Assembly: GCA_963794955.1 (NCBI GenBank)
Contig: CAWCGF010000011.1
Location: 336,673-400,672, forward strand
Direction: 5' to 3'
DNA from: JAFDVL01 sp963794955
GTDB taxonomy: Bacteria; Acidobacteriota; Blastocatellia; RBC074
Length of the DNA stretch: 64,000 bases
Numbering within the stretch: the first letter of the stretch is position 1; every line of letters begins with the position of its first letter. Under the pieces are notes generated by a model that saw only the letters and a list, made by a program, of their open reading frames with translations, ran no database searches and was not told the origin of the DNA. The translations under genes and the position numbers were made by a program. Positions 44,641 to 53,344 of this stretch are shown here, in pieces.

Positions 44641-45339
44641 TTGAACCTAAAAGCAATTATTTTTGACTTCAACGGCGTGATCGTAGATGACGAGCCGTTG
44701 CATTTGGAACTCTTCCGCAAGATCTTGCTGGAAGAAGGTATTTTCCTGAGCGACGAGGATTATCACGAGAAATATCTGGGCTACGATGACCGCACCTGTT
44801 TTATCGAAGTCCTGTGCGATAACTCCCGCACGCCGGATGCTGCCGATGATTTATTCATTCAAGACCTAATTGACCGCAAAGCGGAATATTATCGCCAAGC
44901 CATTCAAGAGCGCATGTTGCTTTTTCCCGGCGTCGTAGCTTTGGTGCGCCGCAGCGCTGCTGAATTTCCGCTCGCCATTGCTTCCGGCGCACTTAGGAGC
45001 GAAATAGAGTTGGTGCTGCAACGCGGCGAGCTTCGAGATTGCTTCGGAGTGATTGTGGCGGCGGAGGATGTGAGTGCCTGCAAGCCTGATCCCGAAGGCT
45101 ATCTCAAAGCACTCGAAATGCTGAATGCCACGCTGGCAACGAAAATTGAAGCGCATGAATGTTTGGTTATTGAAGATTCAGTGGCGGGCGTGGAAGCCGC
45201 CAAAGCCGCGGGCATGTGTTGTTTGGCGGTAACGAATAGCTATCAGGCAGAAGAATTGAAAATAGCGGATAAAGTCGTGAACAGCCTGGTCGAACTTGAT
45301 TTGAAAGTTATGTTTGCCTCTATCCAGAGAATCAGATAG
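44641..45339 (+). CDS. HAD-superfamily phosphatase, beta-phosphoglucomutase-like subfamily
   Basis: A 232-residue HAD hydrolase with a helical cap (about 17-90). Motif I is AIIFDFNGVIVDDEPLH: the first Asp (nucleophile) is kept but the second, which acts as general acid/base in most members, is Asn. Motif II is LAIASGALRSEIE near 117, motif III is CKPDPEGYLKALEML near 148, and motif IV is ECLVIEDSVAGVEAAKAAG near 177. GGAAAGGA lies 8 bases before the TTG start. It probably acts on a small sugar phosphate. The C-terminal end overlaps the last bases of the convergent SpoIIE-type gene. Confidence 0.87.
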   Translation: MNLKAIIFDFNGVIVDDEPLHLELFRKILLEEGIFLSDEDYHEKYLGYDDRTCFIEVLCDNSRTPDAADDLFIQDLIDRKAEYYRQAIQERMLLFPGVVALVRRSAAEFPLAIASGALRSEIELVLQRGELRDCFGVIVAAEDVSACKPDPEGYLKALEMLNATLATKIEAHECLVIEDSVAGVEAAKAAGMCCLAVTNSYQAEELKIADKVVNSLVELDLKVMFASIQRIR

Positions 45340-47140
45340 CTTTTAGCACCACCAACGTCAAATCGTCATGTTGATGCGCATCTGCTGAAAACTCCTGTAC
45401 GGCTTTGAGGACAGCATCGGCAATTGTGGAAGCTTTTTGTGTGCGATATTCACGCACCGTTTCCACAATCCGCCGTTCGCTGAACTCCTGCCGATCTGGC
45501 CCAGCCGTATGGGCTTCGCTTAAACCGTCGGTGTAGAAAAACAGAATATCGCCTTTTTGCAGGTGGATCGTTTCACTTTTGTATTGTTGCTGATCGAAGA
45601 TGCCCAGCATCAGCCCGCCGGTTTTCAGCGCCCGCCAACGACCATCCGGCTTCATCAAAATCGGTGGATTATGCCCGGCATTGCTGTACTGAAAAGTACG
45701 TGCTTCCGTATTCAACACGCCGTAGACCATTGTGACCAACAATTGCCGTCCCAAATCACGATGTAGCCTTGAGTTTGTTGCGCGCATCATTTTGGCCAGC
45801 CCAAAGCCGCTACGGGCAACGAGCCGCGTGATGCTGCGCGCTGCCGCCATGCCCATTGCCGCGCGCACGCCTTTACCTGCTACATCGCCGATCATAATGC
45901 CGAACTTGTGCTCAGCGAGGCGAATGTAATCGTAATAATCACCACTCAAATTCAACGCGGGTTCGAGCCGCGCCGCGATCTCAAAGCGTTTCAGGCTCGG
46001 CGGTGTGTCAGGAATCATCGCGCGCTGAATGTCACGGGCGAGCAGGATTTCGTGTTCCAGCAATTGTTCGCGTTCAACCTGTTCGGCATACAAGCGTGCA
46101 TTGGCAATCGCAATGCTCAGGTTATTCGCTACGTTCTGCAACAGATGCGCGTGATTGTTATCAAAGGCATTGGTGCGACGGCTTTCGAGCGCCAACACGC
46201 CGATAACTTTGTCTTTGTGGATCAACGGCACTGCCATTTCCGAATGATGCGCGCATTCTTCCCAGCCTTTGGTAACGTGATAATCCGCATCATGCGAAAC
46301 ATCGCCGACAATCACCGGATGCCGGTGTCGCACCGCGCGCCCGACAATGCCTCGCGTGATTTCGGTGCGGTTCGCCTGCGATACGCTGGGCGCGCTGAAG
46401 CCTTCTTCAATATGCCAGACGAATTCTTCGGTCTCATCGTCAATTAAGCCCACCGACAGCGTGTCAAAGGCGATCACGCGATGTAAAAGCGGGGTAATTT
46501 GCTTAAGTAGTTGATCCAAATCCAGGATGGAGTTGATGTCGTGGCCGATTTCAATCAGCGTTTCCATCTCATCCGTGCGGGCGCGAAGTTCGTCGTACAA
46601 CCGCGCATTTTCGAGCGCAATCGCTAATTGATTGCCCAACACATTCAAGATGCGTTCGTGTTCCGGCGTAAAGTAATTCGGTTCGACGCTTTCAATCGCC
46701 AGGACGCCGACAACTTTTTGGTCACGAATCAATTTCAGCGGTACGGCAATCATGCCGCGTGGTTCGTCGTTGCCTTCGATGTCGAGCCGCAAGTAGCGCG
46801 GGTCTTGCTGGACATCGGGAACGATGATGGTTTGTCCGGCGCGCCAGGCCGCTGAAGCAACGCTGCGATCCAGTGGAATACGGCGGTTTCGCATCACCTC
46901 TTCGTGCTTGTAGCCGATAGATTTTTTCCACATCAAACAATTGTTTTCTTCATCTGCTAATAACAGGTTGAAGAAGCGATACTCAATCACCGCGCGTAAA
47001 CGCAGTGCGATTCGTTCGATCAGTTCGTCCAGGTCAAGGATCGAAATAAACTCTACGCTCAGATCGTTAATCAAATCCTGCAAGCGGCGGGAAGGACTCT
47101 GTTCGGCAGTCAGGGCTGTGGAAGAAGTTTCACTCATCAT
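45332..47140 (-). CDS. GAF-GAF-SpoIIE (PP2C-type) serine phosphatase
   Basis: A 602-residue cytoplasmic signalling protein. GAF1 is about 30-180 (IPLDRSVASAAWRAGQTIIV), GAF2 about 195-345 (ITRGIVGRAVRHRHPVIVGD), a linker helix follows, and from about 385 to the end there is a SpoIIE/RsbU phosphatase domain. Its catalytic Asp residues are in SGDYYDYIRL near 403, IMIGDVAGKGVRAAMGMAA near 418 and HQHDDLTLVVLKA at the end. GDILFFYTDGLSEAH near 545 is also typical. Such proteins dephosphorylate an anti-anti-sigma factor. No such partner is nearby. Its start overlaps the peroxiredoxin stop (TAATG), so both are co-translated. Confidence 0.92.
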   Translation of the reverse strand: MMSETSSTALTAEQSPSRRLQDLINDLSVEFISILDLDELIERIALRLRAVIEYRFFNLLLADEENNCLMWKKSIGYKHEEVMRNRRIPLDRSVASAAWRAGQTIIVPDVQQDPRYLRLDIEGNDEPRGMIAVPLKLIRDQKVVGVLAIESVEPNYFTPEHERILNVLGNQLAIALENARLYDELRARTDEMETLIEIGHDINSILDLDQLLKQITPLLHRVIAFDTLSVGLIDDETEEFVWHIEEGFSAPSVSQANRTEITRGIVGRAVRHRHPVIVGDVSHDADYHVTKGWEECAHHSEMAVPLIHKDKVIGVLALESRRTNAFDNNHAHLLQNVANNLSIAIANARLYAEQVEREQLLEHEILLARDIQRAMIPDTPPSLKRFEIAARLEPALNLSGDYYDYIRLAEHKFGIMIGDVAGKGVRAAMGMAAARSITRLVARSGFGLAKMMRATNSRLHRDLGRQLLVTMVYGVLNTEARTFQYSNAGHNPPILMKPDGRWRALKTGGLMLGIFDQQQYKSETIHLQKGDILFFYTDGLSEAHTAGPDRQEFSERRIVETVREYRTQKASTIADAVLKAVQEFSADAHQHDDLTLVVLKAI

Positions 47141-47586
47141 TACATTTGGGCTTGTCGAATTGCAGTTAGAATCTCGTCATCTGTGGGGCGAAAGATGGGA
47201 ATAACCGTTTTACGGTACCGGATCACGCCAGCTTTATCAATTACTACCACGCCTCGTCTCGTCCCAATAAATGAATTCATTCCGTAAGCGCGCGTTACTT
47301 CGCCTGCGGCATCAGAAAGTAAGCGTAACGGCAATTGATGGTTCGTTGCGAAGCGGCGATGCTTATCCACGGAATCGGAATTGATGCCCACCACTTCGGC
47401 CCCGACTGCTTGATACTCCTCCCAATGATCGCGCACGCTGCAAAGTTGTTTGGTGCAGATGGGAGTTTCATCGCCGGGGTAAAAAAGCAGCACGACCGTC
47501 TTGCCGCGCAACTGGCTTAATTGCCATCGTTCGCCATTGTTATCGGGTAAATCAATAGCGGGAGCTTGTTGTCCAACTTGTGACAT
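47140..47586 (-). CDS. Thiol peroxidase, BCP/PrxQ-type peroxiredoxin
   Basis: A 148-residue thioredoxin-fold enzyme that reduces hydroperoxides. VGQQAPAIDLPDNNGERWQL opens it, and VVLLFYPGDETPICTKQLCS near 40 holds the peroxidatic Cys with a second Cys five residues on, as in PrxQ. GINSDSVDKHRRFATNHQLP and VIDKAGVIRYRK follow. The ATG at 47586 was chosen; a TTG 51 bases upstream adds a segment not seen in the family. The gene is translationally coupled to the SpoIIE-type phosphatase, suggesting oxidative-stress signalling as a common theme. Confidence 0.92.
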   Translation of the reverse strand: MSQVGQQAPAIDLPDNNGERWQLSQLRGKTVVLLFYPGDETPICTKQLCSVRDHWEEYQAVGAEVVGINSDSVDKHRRFATNHQLPLRLLSDAAGEVTRAYGMNSFIGTRRGVVVIDKAGVIRYRKTVIPIFRPTDDEILTAIRQAQM

Positions 47587-47606
47587 AAATTTAAGTCTCG
47601 TAAGGT

Positions 47607-47668
47607 CCAGGAAAGTCTGGGAAAGCCGTAACCCCAACTTTACCTGACTTTCCTGGACTTTCCCAGAC
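47607..47668. repeat. Interleaved inverted repeats between the HtrA and peroxiredoxin genes
   Basis: Two pairs of arms alternate. CCAGGAAAGT (47607) pairs with ACTTTCCTGG (47647), and GTCTGGGAAAG (47615) pairs with CTTTCCCAGAC (47658). The two hairpins share bases and exclude one another, as in an attenuator, but no leader peptide or T tract is seen. A repeat remnant is equally possible. Confidence 0.5.
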
Positions 47669-47694
47669 TATTGCAGACTTTCTCCGACTTGGCT

Positions 47695-48894
47695 TTATCC
47701 GCGCCTTGGTCGTTCCATGAGCGTCACGTCAAATGATATTTTCTTGCTGCCACGCATGACGTCGACTTTTACTTTGTCGCCGATACTCTTTTTGTTAACG
47801 ATGCGATCCAGGTCGTCATACGAGCGCACCGGAATCCCGTCAATGGCAGTGATAATGTCGCCCCCCAGATAGAAGGTTTGGCGGCGATACCGCACTGGCT
47901 GACTGCCACCTTGAATGCCTGCTTTATCTGCTCCGCCGCCTTCATAGACTTGCGAAACCATCAAGCCTTCTTCCACCGGCAACCGTAATTGATTGGCAAT
48001 GGGTTGATTGAGAGGGAGCGGCGTCGTGATGCCCAGGCTAGGTTTGCGCGCATAGCCGAGCTTAATGATGTCAGGAATAATCTGTTTGGCGGTTTCCACT
48101 GGAACAGCGAACCCGATACCAACCGAACCGCCCGACGGACTATAAATCATCGTGTTAATGCCAATCATTCGACCCCGCGAATCCAGCAACGGCCCGCCCG
48201 AATTGCCGGGGTTGATGGCGGCATCGGTTTGAATTACCCCTTCAATCAAACGGTCAGTAATGTCTGAGTGGAGCGGGCGCGCCAAGCCGGAAATCACGCC
48301 TGTCGTCAAGGTACGATTCAGCCCAAACGGATTCCCAATCGCCAACACCTTTTTCCCGACAAATAACTCGTTGGAATTGCCGAGCGGTACAATAGACAAA
48401 CTCTCTGCCGGGGCGCTGATTTTAATAATGGCCAAATCATTGTCTGGGTCAGCTCCCACGGGAGTCGCTTTGTAGCTCTTGCCATTCGCCAACGAGACTT
48501 TTAGTTCCTGTGCATAGCCCCCATTCTGGCCTTGGATAACGTGATAATTCGTCAGTATGTAACCTTCTTTATCCAGAATAGAGCCGGAGCCGCTGCCTTC
48601 TTGCGGATAGACATCAAACCAACTCTGCACATAGTTCGTGGAAGTAATGTTCACGACGCCAGGGCTGATGGCTTTGTACACTTCGTAATTGTTTTTTTCA
48701 TCAGTCGCAACCGCTGGGTCAGTGATTTCCGCGATAGAAGTGGTTTCGACTCTGCCGTTTTCCTTGGCACCCGCCCAACGACTCCACAGCGCCGGCCCGA
48801 CTTTGTCGTAGATGACGACGACACTGCCGGCAAAAAAAGCTGTAAGCAGCGCCAGTCCGACTAATTGCTTTGCTGAAATTTGATATGCTTTCAT
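47695..48894 (-). CDS. HtrA/DegP-like trypsin-type serine protease, membrane-anchored
   Basis: A 399-residue protease with an uncleaved or signal-type N-terminal helix (LVGLALLTAFFAGSVVVIYD). The protease domain (about 70-270) shows the triad: His in YILTNYHVIQG, Asp in DPDNDLAIIKI and Ser in INPGNSGGPLLDS. One PDZ domain follows (about 285-395, GLMVSQVYEGGGADKAG). Such DegS/HtrA proteins degrade misfolded envelope proteins or start stress signalling. ATG 48894 was chosen because GGAGG lies 6 bases before it, instead of an upstream in-frame start at 48951. The next gene downstream is the peroxiredoxin, so the three minus-strand genes may form a stress group. Confidence 0.93.
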   Translation of the reverse strand: MKAYQISAKQLVGLALLTAFFAGSVVVIYDKVGPALWSRWAGAKENGRVETTSIAEITDPAVATDEKNNYEVYKAISPGVVNITSTNYVQSWFDVYPQEGSGSGSILDKEGYILTNYHVIQGQNGGYAQELKVSLANGKSYKATPVGADPDNDLAIIKISAPAESLSIVPLGNSNELFVGKKVLAIGNPFGLNRTLTTGVISGLARPLHSDITDRLIEGVIQTDAAINPGNSGGPLLDSRGRMIGINTMIYSPSGGSVGIGFAVPVETAKQIIPDIIKLGYARKPSLGITTPLPLNQPIANQLRLPVEEGLMVSQVYEGGGADKAGIQGGSQPVRYRRQTFYLGGDIITAIDGIPVRSYDDLDRIVNKKSIGDKVKVDVMRGSKKISFDVTLMERPRRG

Positions 48895-48995
48895 GATGAT
48901 CCTCCGAAATTGATTCCACTCTACTTGCCAATACGCGCGCCATTTTAGCACTATCTTGCGGTCGGCTGCGATGTTCGCTATACGATTCTCGTGGC

Positions 48996-49256
48996 TTGAA
49001 GTTGCCAGAACTTCCAGTTTTTGTGCTGTGCTATCAGGATGCCGAACGCTTCATTGCGTTAGGCGGACAAAAAGGCCCGCAGGTGGAAATCCTAATGCCC
49101 GGCGTGTATTGCATCCTGACGGATTCGATTCCGGTCGGAATGGCAATGGGCGATGAGGCAGGTAACCTCGGCACGCTGCTATTGCTGAATCTCTTCCGCG
49201 ATCAGATGAAGCTACGTGGCAATGCTGAAAACGGAAATAAGAGTTTCGTCCGGTAA
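48996..49256 (+). CDS. Small hypothetical protein or gene fragment
   Basis: An 86-residue frame beginning with TTG; the frame is open further upstream but has no ATG or GTG, and it overlaps the leader of the HtrA gene. The text PVFVLCYQDAERFIALGGQK and GVYCILTDSIPVGMAMGDEA looks protein-like, with balanced composition and ordered hydrophobic strands. A strong terminator follows directly (49271-49329), which supports that the stretch is transcribed. It could be the 3' part of a decayed gene. No family recognised. Confidence 0.35.
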   Translation: MKLPELPVFVLCYQDAERFIALGGQKGPQVEILMPGVYCILTDSIPVGMAMGDEAGNLGTLLLLNLFRDQMKLRGNAENGNKSFVR

Positions 49257-49270
49257 CAGACAGTCTCGGA

Positions 49271-49329
49271 AAAACAAAAGAAGCGGTGGAGAGAAAAGAC
49301 CTTGATCTCTTTGCCGCTTCTTTTGTTTT
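49271..49329 (+). terminator. Rho-independent terminator
   Basis: A perfect 16-bp stem (AAAACAAAAGAAGCGG and its complement) ends in a run of T. It lies 15 bases after the small frame at 48996-49256. The symmetrical A and T runs let it work in both directions. Confidence 0.8.
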
Positions 49330-49481
49330 TGAAGGGATGCGAGGTGTGTAAAAGATTTTCCTAGTGATGTTGGGAATTTTTTGAGCCACTTTTGTTTTGC
49401 CTTACGCGTTAATCAGATGAAGGCAGAAAAAAGCAATCTTCAAAACGATAATCACTACTTTGCAGCTTAAGGAGAACCTTT

Positions 49482-50375
49482 ATGAAAAATTTGAAACACC
49501 CGATTCACATCCTATTCGCAGGCTTACTGTTCGTCCAAAGCAGCGTTCTCAACGTTGCACAAACATCTGACAAAATAAAATTGGAAGAAGGCACACAAGT
49601 ACGGCTGCGCCTGATGCAAACGATCAATTCCGGGATAGTACAGCCAGGGCAAACCATCAGCTTTGAAGTGCTCGACGATGTTCTGATTAATGAGCACGTC
49701 GTCATCAAAGAAGGTGCGCCCGCTTGGGGCGTAGTGGAAGAAGCCGAAGGCAAGAAATCTTTCGGGCGGGCAGGCAAATTGAAAATCCGCTTGGATTACG
49801 CCAAAGCCGTAGATGGCACTAAAATCCCCCTGCGTGCCAACGCCACGAACGAAGGCAAAGGACGCGGAATGGGCACAGGCATCGCGTTTGGCGCTTCGCT
49901 GCTGCTGTTTTGGCCCGCCGCGCCATTTGTCGGAATGATGAAGGGCAAGAACAGCGAAATCCCCCGTGGCTTCCATCTTGAAGCATTTGTGGATGGTGAT
50001 CGAATGGTGCGCCCGTTCGATCTCAACGGACAAAGCGTCCCGGTCGCAACTCCAGCAATGGTGCCAAGTGGTGGCGCTACGGTGCTTCAAGCTTCGATGC
50101 CGCTCGCGCCTGCTAGCTCAGTACGCGCTTCGGCAGCGATGGCCATGGCGAATATGGGATCGGTGAATGTGATTTCCGATCCAGGCGGCGCAGAAGTGGA
50201 AATTGATGGTGCATTTTATGGCAATACGCCGGGCCTGATTAAATTATCGCCGGGCTTGCATACGATCACCGTGCGCGTCGCCGGGTATGCCCCGTGGAAA
50301 CGCGATCTGAACATTGCCCCCGGCAGCAACCTGACCGTCAAAGCTGTGCTCGAAGCCAAAGGGCAGAGAAAGTAA
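49482..50375 (+). CDS. Secreted PEGA-domain protein
   Basis: A 297-residue exported protein with an N-terminal signal (HILFAGLLFVQSSVLNVAQ). Residues 30-130 form a beta-rich domain (VRLRLMQTINSGIVQPGQTI, VVIKEGAPAWGVVEEAEG, GKLKIRLDYAKAVDGTKIPL) similar in outline to the one in the glycine-zipper protein at 32316. A hydrophobic Gly-rich segment (GTGIAFGASLLLFWPAAPFV) lies near 132-155. The C-terminal 70 residues are a PEGA repeat: VNVISDPGGAEVEIDGAFYG to YAPWKRDLNIAPGSNL. PEGA domains are carbohydrate- or surface-associated modules. Flanked by terminators on both sides, it is a single-gene unit. Confidence 0.82.
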   Translation: MKNLKHPIHILFAGLLFVQSSVLNVAQTSDKIKLEEGTQVRLRLMQTINSGIVQPGQTISFEVLDDVLINEHVVIKEGAPAWGVVEEAEGKKSFGRAGKLKIRLDYAKAVDGTKIPLRANATNEGKGRGMGTGIAFGASLLLFWPAAPFVGMMKGKNSEIPRGFHLEAFVDGDRMVRPFDLNGQSVPVATPAMVPSGGATVLQASMPLAPASSVRASAAMAMANMGSVNVISDPGGAEVEIDGAFYGNTPGLIKLSPGLHTITVRVAGYAPWKRDLNIAPGSNLTVKAVLEAKGQRK

Positions 50376-50403
50376 CTGTGCAGCAGACAGACAAGATTCA
50401 CCG

Positions 50404-50438
50404 ACCCGGTAACAGGTTGAAACTGTCACCGGGTTTTC
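50404..50438 (+). terminator. Rho-independent terminator
   Basis: ACCCGGTAACAG pairs with CTGTCACCGGGT with one mismatch, followed by TTT, CGC and TTTT. It lies about 30 bases after the PEGA-domain gene and before the prolyl oligopeptidase gene. Confidence 0.75.
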
Positions 50439-50521
50439 GCTTTTCTGACTCGAATCGTCATACTTGGCTTCTCGGTCGTTGAAGGGTAAGCTTGTTATCT
50501 TGTTTAGTACTGGAGATGGCT

Positions 50522-52636
50522 ATGAGATCAATCATCATACTTATGTTACTTGCCCTGTTTTTCACTTCTGTTATGGCACAAAAACTGGATTATCCCAAAG
50601 CGAAAAAAATTGACCACGTAGACGATTATCACAGCACGAAAGTCGCCGATCCGTATCGCTGGCTCGAAAATCCAGATGCCGACGACACGCGCGCTTGGGT
50701 TGAAGCGCAGAACAACTTGACGTTCGGGTTTCTCGACCAAATTCCTGCCCGTGCCAAGCTCAAAGAGCGGCTGACGAAGCTCTGGAACTATGAAAAATAC
50801 TTGCCGCCATTCAAGGAAGGCGGACGCTATTTTTATTACAAGAATGACGGCTTACAGAATCAGAACGTGCTGTATGTGACCGACAGGCTGGAAGGCTCGC
50901 CGCGCGTATTGCTTGATCCAAACACGCTTTCCAAAGACGGAACCGTAGCGTTGTCTGGCTTGGCAATGAGCCACGACGGCAAATTGATGGCGTACAGCTT
51001 GTCTTCGTCGGGGTCGGATTGGCAGGAATGGAAAGTGCGGGACGTCATCACGGGCAAAGATCTGGACGATTATTTGCAGTGGTCGAAATTTTCCGGCGCT
51101 TCGTGGACGCCGGATAACAAAGGCTTTTTTTACAGCCGCTATGACGAGCCAAATGAAAAGACCAAGCTCGAAGACGCGAATTATTTTCAGAAGCTCTATT
51201 ACCACCGCATTGGCACCAAGCAATCTGAAGACGTGCTCGTGTACGAACGCAAAGACCAAAAGGAATGGGGCTTTGGCGGCACTGTGAGCGAAGATGGGCG
51301 CTACCTGATTATCAACGTTTGGCGCGGGACTGATCCGAAAAACCTGTTGTTTTACAAAGACCTCAAGGCAAAAGATGCAAAGGTGGTCGAACTCATTAGA
51401 GACTTCGAGGCTTCGTACAACTTTATCGGCAATGATGGCGCGGCGTTTTATTTTCGCACCGATTTACAGGCTCCGCGTGGGCGTTTGATGGCGATTGATA
51501 CAGCGAAACCAGACAAACCCAATTGGCAGGAAATCGTCGCCGAATCCGCCGACACGATTGATGGCGAGAGCGGTGTCAGCTTCGTCAATGAACAGTTCAT
51601 CGTGCCGTATTTAAAGGACGCGCGCTCAAACATCAAGATTTTTGATCTGCGCGGCAAGCCCGTCCGCGAAATCGAATTGCCGGGCATCGGCACCGTGCAG
51701 GGATTTGCGGGGAAACGCAAAGACAAGGAAACGTTTTATCTGTTCACGGGATTCACAACGCCGACGACAGTGTATCGCTACGATTTGCCGACCGGGAAAA
51801 GTACGGTGTGGCGGGCACCGAAAGTGGATTTCAATCCGAGCGACTACGAGACAAAACAGGTCTTTTACACGAGCAAAGACGGTACGAAAGTTCCAATGTT
51901 CATCACGCACAAAAAGGGCTTGAAGCTCGACGGCAACAATCCGACCTACCTGTATGCCTATGGCGGATTCAATGTGTCGTTAACGCCTGCATTTTCGATC
52001 TCGAATTTAGTGTGGATGGAAATGGGCGGCGTGTATGCGCAGCCGAATTTGCGCGGCGGCGGCGAATATGGCGAGGCGTGGCACGAGGCAGGCACGAAGC
52101 TCAAAAAGCAAAACGTCTTCGATGATTTCATCGCGGCGGCGGAATGGTTAATCGCCAACAGATATACCTCCACGCCGAAGCTGGCGATTGGCGGCGGCTC
52201 AAACGGCGGCTTGCTTGTCGGCGCTTGTATGACACAGCGGCCTGATTTGTTTGGTGCGGCATTGCCTGCGGTCGGCGTAATGGATATGCTACGTTTTCAG
52301 AAATTCACGATTGGCTGGGCGTGGACGTCGGATTACGGCTCTTCTGAAAACGCAGATGAGTTCAAAGCGTTGTACAAATATTCGCCGCTGCACAACATTA
52401 AATCCGGCACGGCTTATCCGCCGACGATGGTGACTACGGCGGATCATGATGATCGCGTCGTTCCGGCACACAGCTTCAAATTCGCCGCGACGATGCAAGC
52501 CGCACAAGCCGGAAGTAATCCGATTCTGATTCGCATCGAAACAAAAGCCGGACACGGAGCCGGGAAACCGACGGCGAAAATTATTGAAGAAATCGCAGAC
52601 AAATGGGGCTTTTTAGTAAAAGTCTTGAGGATGTAG
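50522..52636 (+). CDS. Prolyl oligopeptidase (S9A), exported
   Basis: A 704-residue serine peptidase that cuts peptides after proline. A signal peptide (IIILMLLALFFTSVMAQ) suggests a periplasmic location. The N-terminal entry DDYHSTKVADPYRWLENPD is typical of the family. The seven-bladed propeller covers about 75-420, and the alpha/beta-hydrolase domain follows with the nucleophile in LAIGGGSNGGLLVG near 560, the acid in TTADHDDRVVPAHSFKFA near 645 and the His in KAGHGAGKPTAK near 680. ATG 50522 was chosen since GGAG lies 6 bases before it and the signal peptide then has a normal length. Domain order and length match S9A. Confidence 0.94.
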   Translation: MRSIIILMLLALFFTSVMAQKLDYPKAKKIDHVDDYHSTKVADPYRWLENPDADDTRAWVEAQNNLTFGFLDQIPARAKLKERLTKLWNYEKYLPPFKEGGRYFYYKNDGLQNQNVLYVTDRLEGSPRVLLDPNTLSKDGTVALSGLAMSHDGKLMAYSLSSSGSDWQEWKVRDVITGKDLDDYLQWSKFSGASWTPDNKGFFYSRYDEPNEKTKLEDANYFQKLYYHRIGTKQSEDVLVYERKDQKEWGFGGTVSEDGRYLIINVWRGTDPKNLLFYKDLKAKDAKVVELIRDFEASYNFIGNDGAAFYFRTDLQAPRGRLMAIDTAKPDKPNWQEIVAESADTIDGESGVSFVNEQFIVPYLKDARSNIKIFDLRGKPVREIELPGIGTVQGFAGKRKDKETFYLFTGFTTPTTVYRYDLPTGKSTVWRAPKVDFNPSDYETKQVFYTSKDGTKVPMFITHKKGLKLDGNNPTYLYAYGGFNVSLTPAFSISNLVWMEMGGVYAQPNLRGGGEYGEAWHEAGTKLKKQNVFDDFIAAAEWLIANRYTSTPKLAIGGGSNGGLLVGACMTQRPDLFGAALPAVGVMDMLRFQKFTIGWAWTSDYGSSENADEFKALYKYSPLHNIKSGTAYPPTMVTTADHDDRVVPAHSFKFAATMQAAQAGSNPILIRIETKAGHGAGKPTAKIIEEIADKWGFLVKVLRM

Positions 52637-52638
52637 TT

Positions 52639-52878
52639 ATGGCACGAGGTTGGGAAAGTAAATCAGTCGCAGATCAGATGGCAGATGTAGAAGAACGTAA
52701 GCTCGTAGCGACTACACCCAAATGGTCGAGAGGGGAAATCGAAAAACGGGAGCGCGCGATGACCTTGCAACTTTCGCGTAGCCAATTATTGGAACAACTG
52801 GGTCGTGCGCGGTCAGATGCCCATAAACAAATGCTGCAACGCGCGTTGACCGAAATCGAAGCGCAGCTTGCAGCCTAA
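52639..52878 (+). CDS. Small conserved-looking protein of unknown function
   Basis: A 79-residue protein that is mostly charged helix (VADQMADVEERKL, then RGEIEKRERAMTLQLSRSQL). GAGG lies 8 bases before ATG 52639, which is only 2 bases after the stop of the peptidase gene, so it is probably co-transcribed with it. No membrane segment or signal is seen; the last 45 residues can form one long amphipathic helix or coiled coil. I do not recognise a family. Confidence 0.65.
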   Translation: MARGWESKSVADQMADVEERKLVATTPKWSRGEIEKRERAMTLQLSRSQLLEQLGRARSDAHKQMLQRALTEIEAQLAA

Positions 52879-53330
52879 TGGTTGCCATTGGTATAAATTT
52901 CTAACGCGTCTTCGTCAGGTATCAACCCGGCACGGGCATCTACAGCAATCAGGCCGTTATTTGCAAATGGGTGAAGGCTCTGAACACGACTTCGCGCAAA
53001 GACACGACTTCGCGCAAAGAACTTCGCGCAAAGAGTTGATGCGCGCGGCGATTTGCTGATTGGTTAAAGCTAACGTGAAACGCACTTCTTCAATTGTGCG
53101 CGTCGTCAATTGTGCGCGTCGTCGGGCTTTGCCGAGCAACCAGTGCGCCAGGCGTTGATCTACTTCGCGGAGTGAGAGAGCCTCGACTGATTCCGCACAG
53201 TGTCGTAAACGCCCTGCCAATAGCTTTAAGGCTGCCAACGCGATGTTCAGATGCTCCCGGTATAATCGCCTCACATCACGCCGATCAATGAACCACACCA
53301 ACGTTTCTTCTTCCGCAGCTACAGTCGAAG
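52875..53330 (-). pseudogene. Crp/Fnr-family regulator remnant with tandem duplications
   Basis: Minus-strand text from about 53325 reads as the later part of a Crp/Fnr regulator: TLVWFIDRRDVRRLYREHLN, QRLAHWLLGKARRRAQL and FTLALTNQQIAARINSLREV, the last being the helix-turn-helix. The N-terminal cyclic-nucleotide-binding half is missing. Two short tandem duplications are present: a 16-bp unit (CAATTGTGCGCGTCGT, twice, 53093-53124) and an 18-bp unit (ACACGACTTCGCGCAAAG, twice plus a part, 52984-53033). One further shift is needed to reach NGLIAVDARAGLIPDEDALE, and the stop at 52875 overlaps the end of the neighbouring small gene. No working regulator can be made as written. Confidence 0.7.
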
Positions 53331-53344
53331 GAGAGGGGCGATCG

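Noticed and set aside
49524..50090. A 188-codon minus-strand frame opposite the PEGA-domain gene
   Set aside because: The plus-strand protein has a signal peptide, PEGA repeat and flanking terminators; the minus frame is a shadow rich in His, Arg and Ser.
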